A stretch of DNA of 64,000 bases from Gautieria morchelliformis (Eukaryota; Basidiomycota; Agaricomycetes; Gomphales; Gomphaceae), in NCBI GenBank assembly GCA_015179125.1, contig WHVA01000109.1, forward strand, positions 124,001 to 188,000. Reading direction: 5' to 3'. Position 1 is the first letter of the stretch; the number at the start of each line of letters is the position of its first letter. Below, piece by piece: positions 9,800 through 19,500 of the stretch. The notes under the pieces were generated by a model. It was not told the origin of the DNA. It did no database searches and saw only the letters and a list, made by a program, of their open reading frames with translations. The position numbers were made by a program, and so were the translations under genes.

Positions 9800-11032
9800 C
9801 TATTTTTTCACCTCCGTAATGGAGGCTGAAGTCCCCTCGTTAGGGGTCTTCGTTGCCCGACCTTTAGAACCGCTACTATTGGTAGACTTGTTCTTCGGGC
9901 AGTCCTTGACGACGTGACCTTTGGTGCCGCAAAGCAGACAAAGGCCTTGGTCGACCCGACGTTGGCGCTCCTCGGGAAGCAGTTTGCCATCCTTCCCGAG
10001 TTTGCTCGAAATGTCGGGCTGGCTCTTGTTGTTCGAAGAGTTGTTGTTGTTGGAACCCTTGCCGCTGTTGTTAGTCTTGTTGCGGTTCTTATTGTTATTG
10101 GAACCACTGGAAGACTGGTGGTTGTTAGTGGCATTGCTACTGGACTGATTAGTGGTGCGTGCAGGCTGGGAGCTACGACCATTGATCATGGCGTCGTATT
10201 CCTTTCGCTCCCAGTAACGGCTATCGCATTCCAGCGCGAAGTTCCTAAGCTCGGCGAGGCTGCGGAATCGAGGGAAGTGAAGTAAGTCGTCCTTGATTCG
10301 TTTGGCCAAGCCCTTGTAGGCAAAGTGTCGGAGGGCCGCGTCGTTCCACTGAGTCCGAGTCGAAGCTCGGGCGAAGTCGATAAAGAATCGCGCGGCCTTA
10401 TGGTGCTCTTTCATAACGATCTTCTCGAGGTCAATCTCGGCTTGGGCCGCGTTGTCGTATGGGCCGAAGTTAAGCTCGAGCTCGGCCTTGAAGCTGTCCC
10501 AGTCCTCGAGCCAATCTGGCTCGGGTTGGACTTCGCCGAGGATCGCCGGCTCGAAATATTGCAGAGCCGAGCCGGACAGGTAAGAAATAGCATACTGCAC
10601 CTTTGAGGCCCCAGTCTTGAACGTGGTGGGGTGATCTCTGAAGTTGAGTACACATTGAAGGAAGAAAGTGCGAAGCTTGGCTTGGTCAGTACCGTCATAA
10701 CTGTCCGGTTCCTTGACCTTGGCTTGTGCTTCGGATTCGCGAGGTTTCGCGAGTTTGATGAACACTCGACGCATAAGCTCGTTGTCCTCGAGGTCACCGA
10801 GGTCCTCGGGCGGAAGGTTGGGGAGGTCCCGATCGTTGTCAGAACTTCTAGAGCCATCACCTGGATCACCTGAAGGGTCACCGAGGTTAGCCCTACCTTT
10901 GCCTTTGTTACTAGGCTCGGCGGGGTCTGCGAGGGGTATCCCCGGGGACGGGGGTGAGTCATCGGGGGCTTCCGAGAAACGTCGCTGTTCTGAGATACCC
11001 CGAAGGGTGCGAGAACGAGTTATCATGGACAT
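9800..11032 (-). CDS. gag: Gypsy A Gag
   Basis: A single open frame of 410 residues begins 43 bp inside the 5' LTR boundary. The middle part has the retrotransposon Gag fold signature: a YDGTDQAKLRTFFLQC stretch followed by FRDHP, and the SYLSGSALQYFEP motif. A Ser/Asn-rich linker (near residues 285-335) precedes a CX2CX4HX4C zinc knuckle at about residues 365-378 (CLLCGTKGHVVKDC). It would form the virus-like particle shell and bind element RNA. It ends in a stop directly before the pol region, which lies in another frame, so Pol expression would need frameshifting or reinitiation. Gag is the only intact frame of this element, so it could still be supplied in trans. Confidence 0.85.
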   Translation of the reverse strand: MSMITRSRTLRGISEQRRFSEAPDDSPPSPGIPLADPAEPSNKGKGRANLGDPSGDPGDGSRSSDNDRDLPNLPPEDLGDLEDNELMRRVFIKLAKPRESEAQAKVKEPDSYDGTDQAKLRTFFLQCVLNFRDHPTTFKTGASKVQYAISYLSGSALQYFEPAILGEVQPEPDWLEDWDSFKAELELNFGPYDNAAQAEIDLEKIVMKEHHKAARFFIDFARASTRTQWNDAALRHFAYKGLAKRIKDDLLHFPRFRSLAELRNFALECDSRYWERKEYDAMINGRSSQPARTTNQSSSNATNNHQSSSGSNNNKNRNKTNNSGKGSNNNNSSNNKSQPDISSKLGKDGKLLPEERQRRVDQGLCLLCGTKGHVVKDCPKNKSTNSSGSKGRATKTPNEGTSASITEVKK

Positions 11033-11075
11033 CGTGAAAAAAGGGATACGTAGGGTGTAAGCAGTCTGAAAATAC

Positions 11076-11611
11076 TGTTACGTTACGATCCGTCGTAAGG
11101 TTGGCCGAGGTCGGGAACGAAACCCGAGGCAAGGTCCGAGGTTACGGGGCGAGGTTTGGATGGGGAAGTCGGAGAGGGACTTGGCTTCAGCTTATGTGCT
11201 GCGCCGACCCTACGCACGAGTCCCAATTTCGGAGGTAAACGAATAAGAGGCGAGGTTCTGGCTTAAGAGGCGAGGCGTAGAAACTAGCTAGGGATCGAAG
11301 GGACACGATAGTTGATTTTCAGACTGAGGAGTAGGAATGCATACAAGGGGGTTATATACGGACGAGGTGCAAGTCAGGGGCGAACGGATTAGTGGAGGTC
11401 AGGGCGAGGTAATATACGAATGATGCGTGATGGAGCGGAATCAGTAACTAAGGGGATACGGGCATGGGATCAAGGTCGGATATGAGTTCAAGCTCGGGAT
11501 CGGGCTCGGGCACGGATAAGTATCATATGTACTCGGGCATGAATATCACAAGGCTCGGGCTCGGAAGAAGGTTCTACCGGTAAGTAGCCGGCCAAAGGCC
11601 GGGACCTTACA
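11076..11611 (-). repeat. Gypsy A 5' LTR (right)
   Basis: 536 bp, bounded by TGTTACGTTACG and ACCTTACA on the plus strand. It is about 98.5% identical to the left LTR. Its right edge abuts a Helitron minisatellite with no matching target duplication. Confidence 0.9.
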
Positions 11612-12146
11612 CACACGTAGCATGTCCCCACACGTAACATGTCCCCACATGTAGCATGTCCCCACACGTAGCATGTCCCCACACGTAGCATGTCCCCACA
11701 CGTAGCATGTCCCCACACGTAGCATGTCCCCACACGTAACATGTCCCCACACGTAACATGTCCCCACACGTAACGTGTCCTCACAGGTAGTGTGTCCCCA
11801 CAGGTAGCGTGTCCCCACATGTAACGTGTCCTCACAGGTAGCATGTTCTGTGTCCCCACACGTAACGTGTCATCACAGGTAGCGTGTCCCCACACGTAAC
11901 ATGTCCCCACACGTAACGTGTCCTCACAGGTACTCACAGGTAGCGTGTCCTGTGTCCCCACATGTAACGTGTCCTCACAGGTAGCATGTCCTGTGTCCCC
12001 ACACGTAATGTCTCCTCACAGGTAGCATGTTCTGTGTCCCCACACATAATGTGTCCTCACACATAGCATGTCCCCACAGGTAGTGTGTCCTCACAGGTAG
12101 CATGTCCCCACAGGTAACGTGTCCCCACAGGTAACGTGTCCTCACA
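11612..12146. repeat. Minisatellite, about 17-18-bp unit, in H4
   Basis: About 30 degenerate copies of a unit like CACACGTAGCATGTCCC. The unit is kept in phase enough to leave open frames on both strands, which are artefacts of repetition. Related arrays occupy the same position in H1, H3 and H5. Confidence 0.9.
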
Positions 12147-12159
12147 CATATCAGGGACA

Positions 12160-12700
12160 TGTATCAGTATCTATTTTGTGACATATATAAAATAGCAAAA
12201 GAAACCACATTTAAGCAGCTGTTGTCATTAATTTTAGCAAAGTCAGGATAATTTATTGATATCTACCTTTTGAAAAAATGTCAAAAAAATGTACAGTACA
12301 TTTAAGCTGAAGCTGGTATTAATTTTAGCAAAGTCAGGATAATTCATTGATATCTATATTTATTTTTCAAAAAAAAGATATAAAAAAAACACACTACATT
12401 AAAACAGAAGTTACTTTAGCAAAGTCAGAATAAGTTATTGATATCTATTTGCGAAAAAATATCAAAAAAATGTACAGGATATTCAAGTTGGCGGTTATTA
12501 AGGTTAGGAAGTTGGATTTATTGATGTCTATTTGCGAAAAAATATCAAAAAAATGTACAGGATATTTAAGTTGGCTATTATTAAGGTTAGCAAGTTAGGT
12601 TTATTGATATGTATTTGCGAAAAAATATCATAAAAATATACAGGACATTGAAACAGAAGCTAGTGTCAATTCACAGCTAGCAGAGAAGCCCAGAGACACC
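12160..12700. repeat. AT-rich degenerate repeat block in H4
   Basis: Several copies, roughly 80-90 bp apart, of a motif containing ATTGATATCTATTTGCGAAA followed by a CAAAAAAATGTACAG-like stretch. The same block is found in H1, H3 and H5 next to the minisatellite. Confidence 0.8.
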
Positions 12701-12782
12701 CAGAGACACCCAGAGCCCAGCCAAAGCAATAGTAAGCCCACCAGTACAGCCAGAACACAGGAAGACACCAGTGGGGAGTGCG

Positions 12783-13321
12783 TGTGAGGGCAACACTAAT
12801 GACGAAGCCACAACCTAAAGATACTCAAGGAGATAGTGGCCAATACAAGGACAATAACCAACTGTGTAGTGGGAATCCTCAGTTTATAAATCTACCAATG
12901 ATAGATACATGGGGACTTGCCTGTGTAGTGGGTATCCTCAGAGATCAAGCTGAGGAAACGCCACCACACTGGCTACAGTCTTATAGCGCTGGCAAGGTTT
13001 ACATAATAGGGGAGGCGGAAACTTATAGAAGGTTGTGGAAACTCGTGGAAGATGATAGAAACTCATAGAAGGTTACAGAAGGTGATGGAAACTGATGGAA
13101 GGTTACGGAAACTGACGGAAGGTTATGGAAACTGACGGAAGGTGACGGAAACTGATGGAAGGTTACGGAAACTGACGGAAGGTTATGGAAACTGACGGAA
13201 GGTGACAGAAACTGATGGAAGGTTACGGAAACTGACGGAAGGTTATGGAAACTGACGGAAGGTGATGGAAACTCATGGAAGGAAATAGAAACTTGTGGAA
13301 GGAAACACATGAACCCTGACA
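12783..13321 (+). mobile_element. Solo LTR of family G
   Basis: 539 bp running from TGTGAGGGCAAC to AACCCTGACA. It splits a Helitron sequence that is continuous in H1 (24624-24640). The flanks GTGCG (12778-12782) and GTGCA (13322-13326) fit a 5-bp target duplication with one change. The right half (about 13018-13312) is an internal array of roughly 20-bp units (AAACTGACGGAAGGT...). The second copy at 43816-44164 is inverted and lacks most of that array. Confidence 0.75.
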
Positions 13322-13344
13322 GTGCAGTTCTGCAGCATCGCTCT

Positions 13345-13351
13345 CTTTATA
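13345..13351 (-). promoter_or_regulatory. TATA box in Helitron H4 5' region
   Basis: TATAAAG on the minus strand, at the same place relative to the 5' terminus as in H1, H2, H3 and H5. This suggests the promoter of a Helitron transcript. Confidence 0.45.
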
Positions 13352-13485
13352 CCAAGCGAAGGGTCGTGCACAGACCACCCTCGCAGCTGCGCCACTTGCG
13401 TCCAATTGGCCAGCTTACTAATGCTGACCTAAAACCTGACATAAGCACGATGCCCACAACCCACCGTGCTCAATTCACTTTTAGA

Positions 13486-13513
13486 CTAGGTGGATACCCG
13501 CGCTTCGCGCGGG
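13486..13513 (-). other. Helitron H3 3' terminus: hairpin plus CTAG
   Basis: On the minus strand CCCGCGCGAAGCGCGGG forms a GC stem, followed seven bases later by CTAG. Canonical Helitrons end with a 16-20-nt hairpin and CTRR, inserted before a T; the next base here is T. Confidence 0.8.
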
Positions 13514-13623
13514 GGTGCAAGTCAAACGCCTCGGTAAGGTCAAACGCATCAGCAAGGTCAAACGCCTTGGGTAAATCAAACTTGGGATAAGTAAAACACA
13601 TCTTATTGATTGAAGGTAGGTAA

Positions 13624-14546
13624 TGTTATGACCATGCTGCTCGACCAACTCTGGTACCTCCATGCCTCCTCTGGCTCTATTCCGCAATGTCCACACTTTG
13701 ACCTTTTGATCCCCTTGTTCTTTACTATTCACATACTTCCCCTTTTGACTCTATTCACCGGCCTTCCCTACTTGACCCTTAGCATAGCAAGTCCAGAGCA
13801 TCAGGAGATCCATTTGTTCCACTATCAATGTTACGACTGTTCCGCTCAACCATCTCCGCCATATCCGCATATCCTCCGCACCACCTCCGACTCTATTCCA
13901 CAACATCCGCACCATCTGCAACCCTCTACCTCGACCCTTGTGATTTCAGTACCCCTGGCCACCTCCAGATACTGGCCCCCGTACTCGACCCTGAATACAG
14001 CAAGATACCATTTCCGTAATTCCGTTTCTTCCAAGGCCTATTGTACTTACTCGCCTTGTTCTTTGCCATTTTACTTACCCTACCCTGCACCCCCCTTGTC
14101 ATCCCATTGTTCCGCATTAGTTACTTGCCCCGTATGTCTATCTGATTCCTGCACTCTCCAGAATTTGCTTAGTACCATACCATTACCTGTTGCTTCAGCT
14201 CTTTGTATAAACCCCCCTCATGTATGTCTCCGTTCCTGCAATCAGATAATCAACTTCGATATGTGATTCCCTTCGCACTGTCTCCTGTTCTTAGCACAGT
14301 GAGTTTTGCTAGTCTTGTCTCCTTCCGCTCTCAACCCTCTGTCCTCCGCCTCTTCCACCTCTTCCGACCTTTGTTCTCCAACCCTCAACCCTCGACTCTC
14401 AGTACTCTGTTCCTGACTTCTGCCTTCTCCGATATCCGCAAGTCAATCCCGAAATACTTAGGACGGTAGTTCATCAGGGGCGCAACACATAAGTTGAAGC
14501 CGTTGTCCTTTCCAGTTCCGACCTCTGGGAATTCCAATACGTAACA
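13624..14546 (+). repeat. LTR, B-related subfamily (B2), inside H3
   Basis: 923 bp from TGTTATGACC to CGTAACA. It is related to the LTRs of gypsy B and collinear (inverted) with the LTR that begins at 63600. Its left flank is Helitron 3'-subterminal sequence and its right flank is an older LTR piece. No matching target duplication was found, so the insertion history is composite. Confidence 0.6.
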
Positions 14547-14692
14547 AACAATTAGACCCACATTCCCCTTGTTCTTTTGCCTATTGATTGTTCTTAGTTC
14601 TACCCGGCACCCCCTTGTAGTTCCTCTTGTTTGGTATTAGTTACTTACTCCATTTATCCTAGTTACTTTTGCTTGCACTGGAATTGCTTACC
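14547..14692 (+). repeat. Older LTR fragment
   Basis: It matches, inverted, the flank at about 63450-63599, and resembles the middle of a B-type LTR. It is the host sequence of the B2 insertion. Confidence 0.5.
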
Positions 14693-15118
14693 ACGCATAA
14701 CATGCGTGTCCCCAAGCATAGCGTGTATGTCCCCATGGATAGCATGCTTGTCCCCACGCATAACATGCGTGTCTCCACGCATAGCATGTGTGTCCCCATG
14801 CATAGCCTGTCTGTCCCCAAGGATAGTGTGTCCCCACATGTGGCATGCATGTCCCCAAGCATAGGGTGCATGTCCCCATGCATAAAATGTGTGTCTCCAA
14901 GCATAACATGTGTGTCACCATGCATAGCATGCATGTCCCCAAGCATAGCGTGTGTGTCCCCATGCATAACATGTGTCTCCACACATAGCATGCATGTCCC
15001 CAAGCATAGCGTGCATGTCTCCACACATAACATGCATGTCTCCACGCAGAACATGCGTGTCCCCATGCATAGTGTGTGTAGCATGCCCCTCAAGTATAGC
15101 ATGTGTAGCATATCCCCA
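14693..15118. repeat. Minisatellite in H3
   Basis: About two dozen units of roughly 18 bp like CAAGCATAGCGTGCATGTCC. Translations from both strands look like repetitive proteins but carry no information beyond the repeat. Confidence 0.9.
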
Positions 15119-15149
15119 AGGGCCTCAAAGTGAAGCAAGCAGAGGCTGT

Positions 15150-15850
15150 TACTACTTATTAACTTTTAGCAAACTCAGGGACATGTATCAATATCTATTT
15201 TGTGACATATACAGACATAAATAAAATAGTCAAGGAAACCATATTTAAGCAGCTGCTGTCATTAATTTTTAGCAAAGTCAGGATTATCTATTTTGTGAAA
15301 AAATGTCAAGAAAATGTCCAGTACATGTAAGCTGAAGCTGTTATTAATTTTAGCAAAGTTAGGACTATCTATTTTTCGAAAAATGTCAAAAAAATGCACT
15401 GTACATTTAACCTGGAGCTGTTGTCAATCTTCACAAAGTCAGGATAATTTATTGATATCTATCTGCGAAAAAATGTCAAAAAGGTACAGTACATTGAAGC
15501 AGAAGCTGTGATTAATGCCCAGCCAAAGCCAGAGAAGCCCAGAGACTGACAGAGAAACCCAGAGCCCAGCCAAAGCCATAGTAAGCCAGCCACCAGTATA
15601 GCCAGAGAGGAGTGGCTGGTAAGCAGCTTTACAGTAAATAAAACAATAAAACAAACCACATTTAAATGTAGAACATATTGTCATTAATTTTAGAGGAAAC
15701 TTATTGATGTCTATTTTCGAAAAAAACCCAAAAAATATTGATATTAAAACAATTTTTTTCAGCAGTCTTGGGATGTTATCTAAATCTAATTTCGAAAAAA
15801 ATCACAAAAATATAATGCACATGTGACAATACTATATGATGAAAAAAAAA
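15150..15850. repeat. AT-rich degenerate repeat block in H3
   Basis: Repeated motif with TTTAGCAAAGTCAGGAT and a GATATCTAT...AAAAAATGTC core. It is equivalent to the block at 61550-62220 in H5, inverted. Confidence 0.75.
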
Positions 15851-16113
15851 AAGGAACCAATAAAATTACCAACACAAATAAAATAAAATACATGGCAATG
15901 CATTAACAAAAAGATATTACCTACCAATAGATAGCCAGCCAGCCAGCTAGAGGAGGTGACAGCAGACAGAGCTGACAGCAGACAGAGCTGACAGCAGACA
16001 GCACCCAGAGCAGACAGAGCACAGAGCACAGAGCAGACAGAGCACATAGCAGACAGCAGACAGAGGAATCGCCGGTTGGGCAGGTTCCTGGCGTTATGTC
16101 CTTACCGTTCGGC

Positions 16114-16120
16114 CTTTATA
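16114..16120 (-). promoter_or_regulatory. TATA box in Helitron H3 5' region
   Basis: TATAAAG on the minus strand, next to a GC-rich, CACGTG-bearing stretch. Its position relative to the terminus is conserved among the Helitrons here. Confidence 0.45.
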
Positions 16121-16178
16121 CCGTGCGCGCGTGTCGTGCACGGACCACACTCGCGTATGCGCGCTCTGGTCGCGAACG

Positions 16179-16190
16179 GGTCACGTGACC
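16179..16190. promoter_or_regulatory. GGTCACGTGACC palindrome (H3, site 1)
   Basis: A perfect 12-bp palindrome with a CACGTG core, the typical bHLH (E-box) site. It lies just upstream of the Helitron TATA box. Confidence 0.4.
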
Positions 16191-16253
16191 GCTGCGCAGC
16201 GTTCTATGCTCGCGGCTGCGCCGCTCGCCGCTGACCTAATTTGGAACGCAAAC

Positions 16254-16265
16254 GGTCACGTGACC
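16254..16265. promoter_or_regulatory. GGTCACGTGACC palindrome (H3, site 2)
   Basis: Second copy of the same palindrome, 75 bp from the first. Confidence 0.4.
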
Positions 16266-16548
16266 ATGCTGCGCAGCCTTCTTGGCTCGCGGCTGCGCCG
16301 CTCGCATGCCGCTGACAAATTGATGACCTAAAACCTGACATAAGCTCGACGCCCACAACCCACCGAGCTGTTTTCATATAGTGTAACTAGGTGGATACCC
16401 GCGCGAAGCGCGGGGGTGCAAGTCAAACGCCTCAGTAAGGTCAAACGCATCAGTAAGTCTAATGCATCGGTAAGTCTAACATATCAGTAAGGTCAAGTGC
16501 ATTGGGGAAAATCAAAGTAATCAATTTGCATCAAGTAGATATCGGAAA

Positions 16549-19500
16549 TCAAGGAGCTCTAAGTAATACATCTTTATATACAATGTTGGTTGTGTTTAAA
16601 CCCTCCTCAAGCAAGACCTTCACTTTGTTCCAGCTTGTTCCCCTTGAAACACCAACATACAACTGACCATGTCCAAACACTGGATATCTCAGGTCCAGCC
16701 CAACCGTACCCAAAGACTGTCCCTGAGACTTGTTGATGGTCATTGCAAATGCCACACGCACTGGAAACTGTCTCCTCTGCAGCACAAATGGTAATTCTCC
16801 CTCTGATGGTGAAATAGTGATCCTGGGGATGAAAGCAGTATTTCCTGCATGTGGACCTGAGATGATCCGGACCTCCAACACTCTATTCCTCATCCTCACC
16901 AACCGCAACCTTGTCCCATTGCATAGTCCTTGCTTCTTATCCAAATTGTGCAACATCATCAGAGGCACTCCAGGCTTGACTTCCAAGTGAGCAGGAGGAA
17001 GACTGCCCATCTCTATGGAATTCAGATACTCCACAGGATACTGCTCTGCAAAGTCAGTTTCCTTGACAGAATCTGCACAGTGGAAGACCTGAGCATCACC
17101 TGGAAACTGCCTCAACACCATGGAATTGATCTCATTGACCTCAGTATTTCTGGGACAGAGGATGGCCCGCTCCAAGAAATAATTGTCCTGGGCAGGGACT
17201 GCATTGCCAATGCCAGGGTATATTTCCTGGATCAGCTCTGCAATTCCAGGGCCACAAACCATGTGTTGAGGGAGTGAGAAGGTATGATCTAGTGGGAGAT
17301 CCTTTCCCTGACCCACATTCTGCAGCCATTCTGCAAACCGGGCTCTGTCAGGGTCATTTCTCACCCGCATGTTCTCTGTCAGATGGAGGACCTTGATCTT
17401 TGGCCACAGATATGACTTCTGAAGGGTAGCTCCCACGATATCCTCCTTGGAGCCTTTGGGGACAATTGGGAGAGTCTGCTGAAAGTCACCTCCAAAAGCA
17501 ACCGTGATGCCACCAAAGGGTCGGTCAGGCTGGTCAAGGAAATCCCTCAGTGTCCTGTCAATGGCCTCTATGGCATGGCGATGCTGCATTGCAGCCTCAT
17601 CCCAAATGATGAGCCTGGCCAGTCTCAGCATATCAGCCTGGTCAGAGTTCTTTTTGATGGAGGAGAGAGAGCCCTCATGGACAGGAATTGGAATTCCAAG
17701 CATGCTGTGAGAGGTTGTACCATTAGTGAGGATAAGTGCAGCCATTGCAGATGAGGCTACAGCAAGCACAATGAGATTCTCCGCTCTACAGGAGTGGATT
17801 AGGGTGTTCCACATGAATGATTTCCCAGCGCCACCTGAGCCAGTGACGAAAAACATTTGTCCATTAGGTTTCCCCTGAGCATCTATGTCCAGTGCCGACC
17901 GTAATATCTGATCATGTGCAGACCTTTGCCCCTCATTCAGCTTGGGAACCTCCTCATCAGCCTTCTGCCTCTCTTGAACAGGGTCATAGTCCCTCTGCTC
18001 AGCTATGAACCTGTTTCCAATCAGGACCTCCCACTCGCCTACCACCCGAGGCATATCTTTAAAGCTGCTCAAGGACATTCCATTACGCTGAAGGAGTTTA
18101 TCCAAAAGAAAGAGGCCAAAATCATAGACCTGATCATCCCGTGGCTCCTGGATATAGTGTCTGATTTGGAGCTGATGTCTGAGATCATCACATATGTGCT
18201 CCTTGAAGCCATCCCATAGTCTGTCAGGTTGTGAGGGAATGCAATGACCAAGGATGGTGGCAAAGAGATGTCTGAGCTGAGTGCCTGTTTTCATGCCACT
18301 GGCTTCCTGGAGACACAACCTCCACTCCTGATCATCCTCCAGAAGTCCCCTGGCAAGACAGGCCTCCTTGTAAGTGGCACATTGTATGCCATCCACTGTC
18401 CTAAGCTCCTCAAAGGATCTGGCCCCCTTGACCACCGTGAGGAGAGTGCGCAAATAAAATCTCTCTCCTGATTTTGGGCTTGCAAAGTGAAGGCATCCAA
18501 TGCTATATCCCCTTTGACGTGGTGTCCATACCCTTTCCTCTTTTTGCCAGGTAAAATGCTCAGGAAAATCCACATAGAGCAGATCGCGTGCATGAGGGTA
18601 GGCAGCATTGGCCTCAAAGTAAGCCATGAGCGCTGTCTGTGACCCCTCGACCCTGTTCATGATGGTGAGCGGATCAGCATCAGGATTGAAAATGACTGAT
18701 TGCTGGTCTTTTTCATGGACTGGCAGTGCCATGACTGCAGGCACCTGGGTGTGGATTTCCCACTCCAGCAACCTCCAACAGGCCTCATGAGCACTGACAT
18801 AGCGAGCGTCCAGGTACTTCTTTATCTCATCATGGTCGACACCAAACTCTATCGTGGTCCGATCGTGGCCCTTGTATAGATACTTGTGGATATACTTGAC
18901 GCACCTCACACTGAAGGTGAATTCAAGGTTGATGTGACACCGGAGTTTGAGCAAGAGCAGAGGAGAGTATGGCACAACCCATCTGTTGTCCAGCATGTCA
19001 CCTCTGACATTGTGCAGCCTTCCATCATTGCGATGACGATATTTTGGATATCCATCTACATTCACAACGGTCTCCTCACAGAATGGCTTTGGGAAGCCTT
19101 TCTTGCACTTGCCATTTTCCATGCAGGGTGCATTTGGATTCATTTGTCCACAGGGACCATGTGTCATCAGCTCACAGACCAACTGGTAGAGGACAGGATG
19201 TGTCTCTGGATCAGGGAACTCAGCTGAAATCATAGAATCCACCTCATGTGGATGTTTGACCTTGGACTCCCTATCGAACCAGATAAGCAGGTGCATGTGT
19301 GGGAGCCCCTTCTTCTGGAATTCAATAGTGTGAACGCGAGCGACAGTTTCTCCAAAGATCTTGTCCTTGACGATCAAGTCAATGAGGTATTTCTTTTTGA
19401 GGTGAAACACCCGCGACACCAGATCAGGTCTGTCCTGAGCAGTTTGTCCAGGGAGCAACTCACCCAATATCTCATCCCACTTTGGATTGGCAGTCATGGT

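Larger units (their letters stand above)
4143..11611 (-). mobile_element. Ty3/gypsy chromovirus A, full-length, decayed
   Basis: Two direct 536-bp LTRs (TG...CA) bound a 6.4-kb interior. Read on the minus strand the order is 5' LTR, gag, protease, RT, RNase H, integrase, chromodomain, PPT, 3' LTR. A convergent antisense gene sits between pol and the 3' LTR. The LTRs differ at about 8 of 536 positions, so the insertion is not very recent. The flanks do not match: left CCGCT inside copia gag, right CACAC inside a Helitron minisatellite. No target duplication is therefore present, which suggests recombination between two copies or a deletion after insertion. Confidence 0.9.
11612..13485 (-). mobile_element. 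Helitron H4, non-autonomous, 3'-truncated
   Basis: Read on the minus strand it starts with TCTAAAAGTG at 13485, directly after the CTAG terminus of H3. It then has the family's GC-rich 5' region with TATAAAG, an AT-rich repeat block and a minisatellite. It is cut at 11611 by the gypsy A LTR, so its 3' hairpin is missing. A solo LTR G sits inside it (12783-13321). It encodes no replicase, so it would depend on RepHel made by an autonomous relative. Confidence 0.7.
13486..16386 (-). mobile_element. Helitron H3, non-autonomous
   Basis: It lies between the CTAG terminus of H2 and its own CTAG (13486-13489). The 3' end has a GC hairpin (13497-13513) and then CTAG, followed by T on the minus strand, as expected for Helitrons. 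The interior holds a 5' TATA region with two GGTCACGTGACC palindromes, an AT-rich repeat block, a minisatellite and an inserted LTR. No replicase frame is present. It closely resembles H5 on the opposite strand. Confidence 0.75.

Noticed and set aside
9914-10285. Valine-rich plus-strand membrane protein
   Set aside because: Antisense shadow of gypsy A Gag.
11488-11961. 157-residue repetitive protein on the minus strand
   Set aside because: Pure translation of the minisatellite plus LTR sequence, with equivalent open frames on the other strand.
11612-12146. CRISPR-like array
   Set aside because: Units are contiguous without unique spacers, and the context is a eukaryotic Helitron.
13023-13310. 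Ser/Phe/His repeat protein on the minus strand
   Set aside because: Product of the 20-bp array inside LTR G.
14659-15138. Cys-rich repetitive protein on either strand
   Set aside because: Minisatellite translation, same as in H5.
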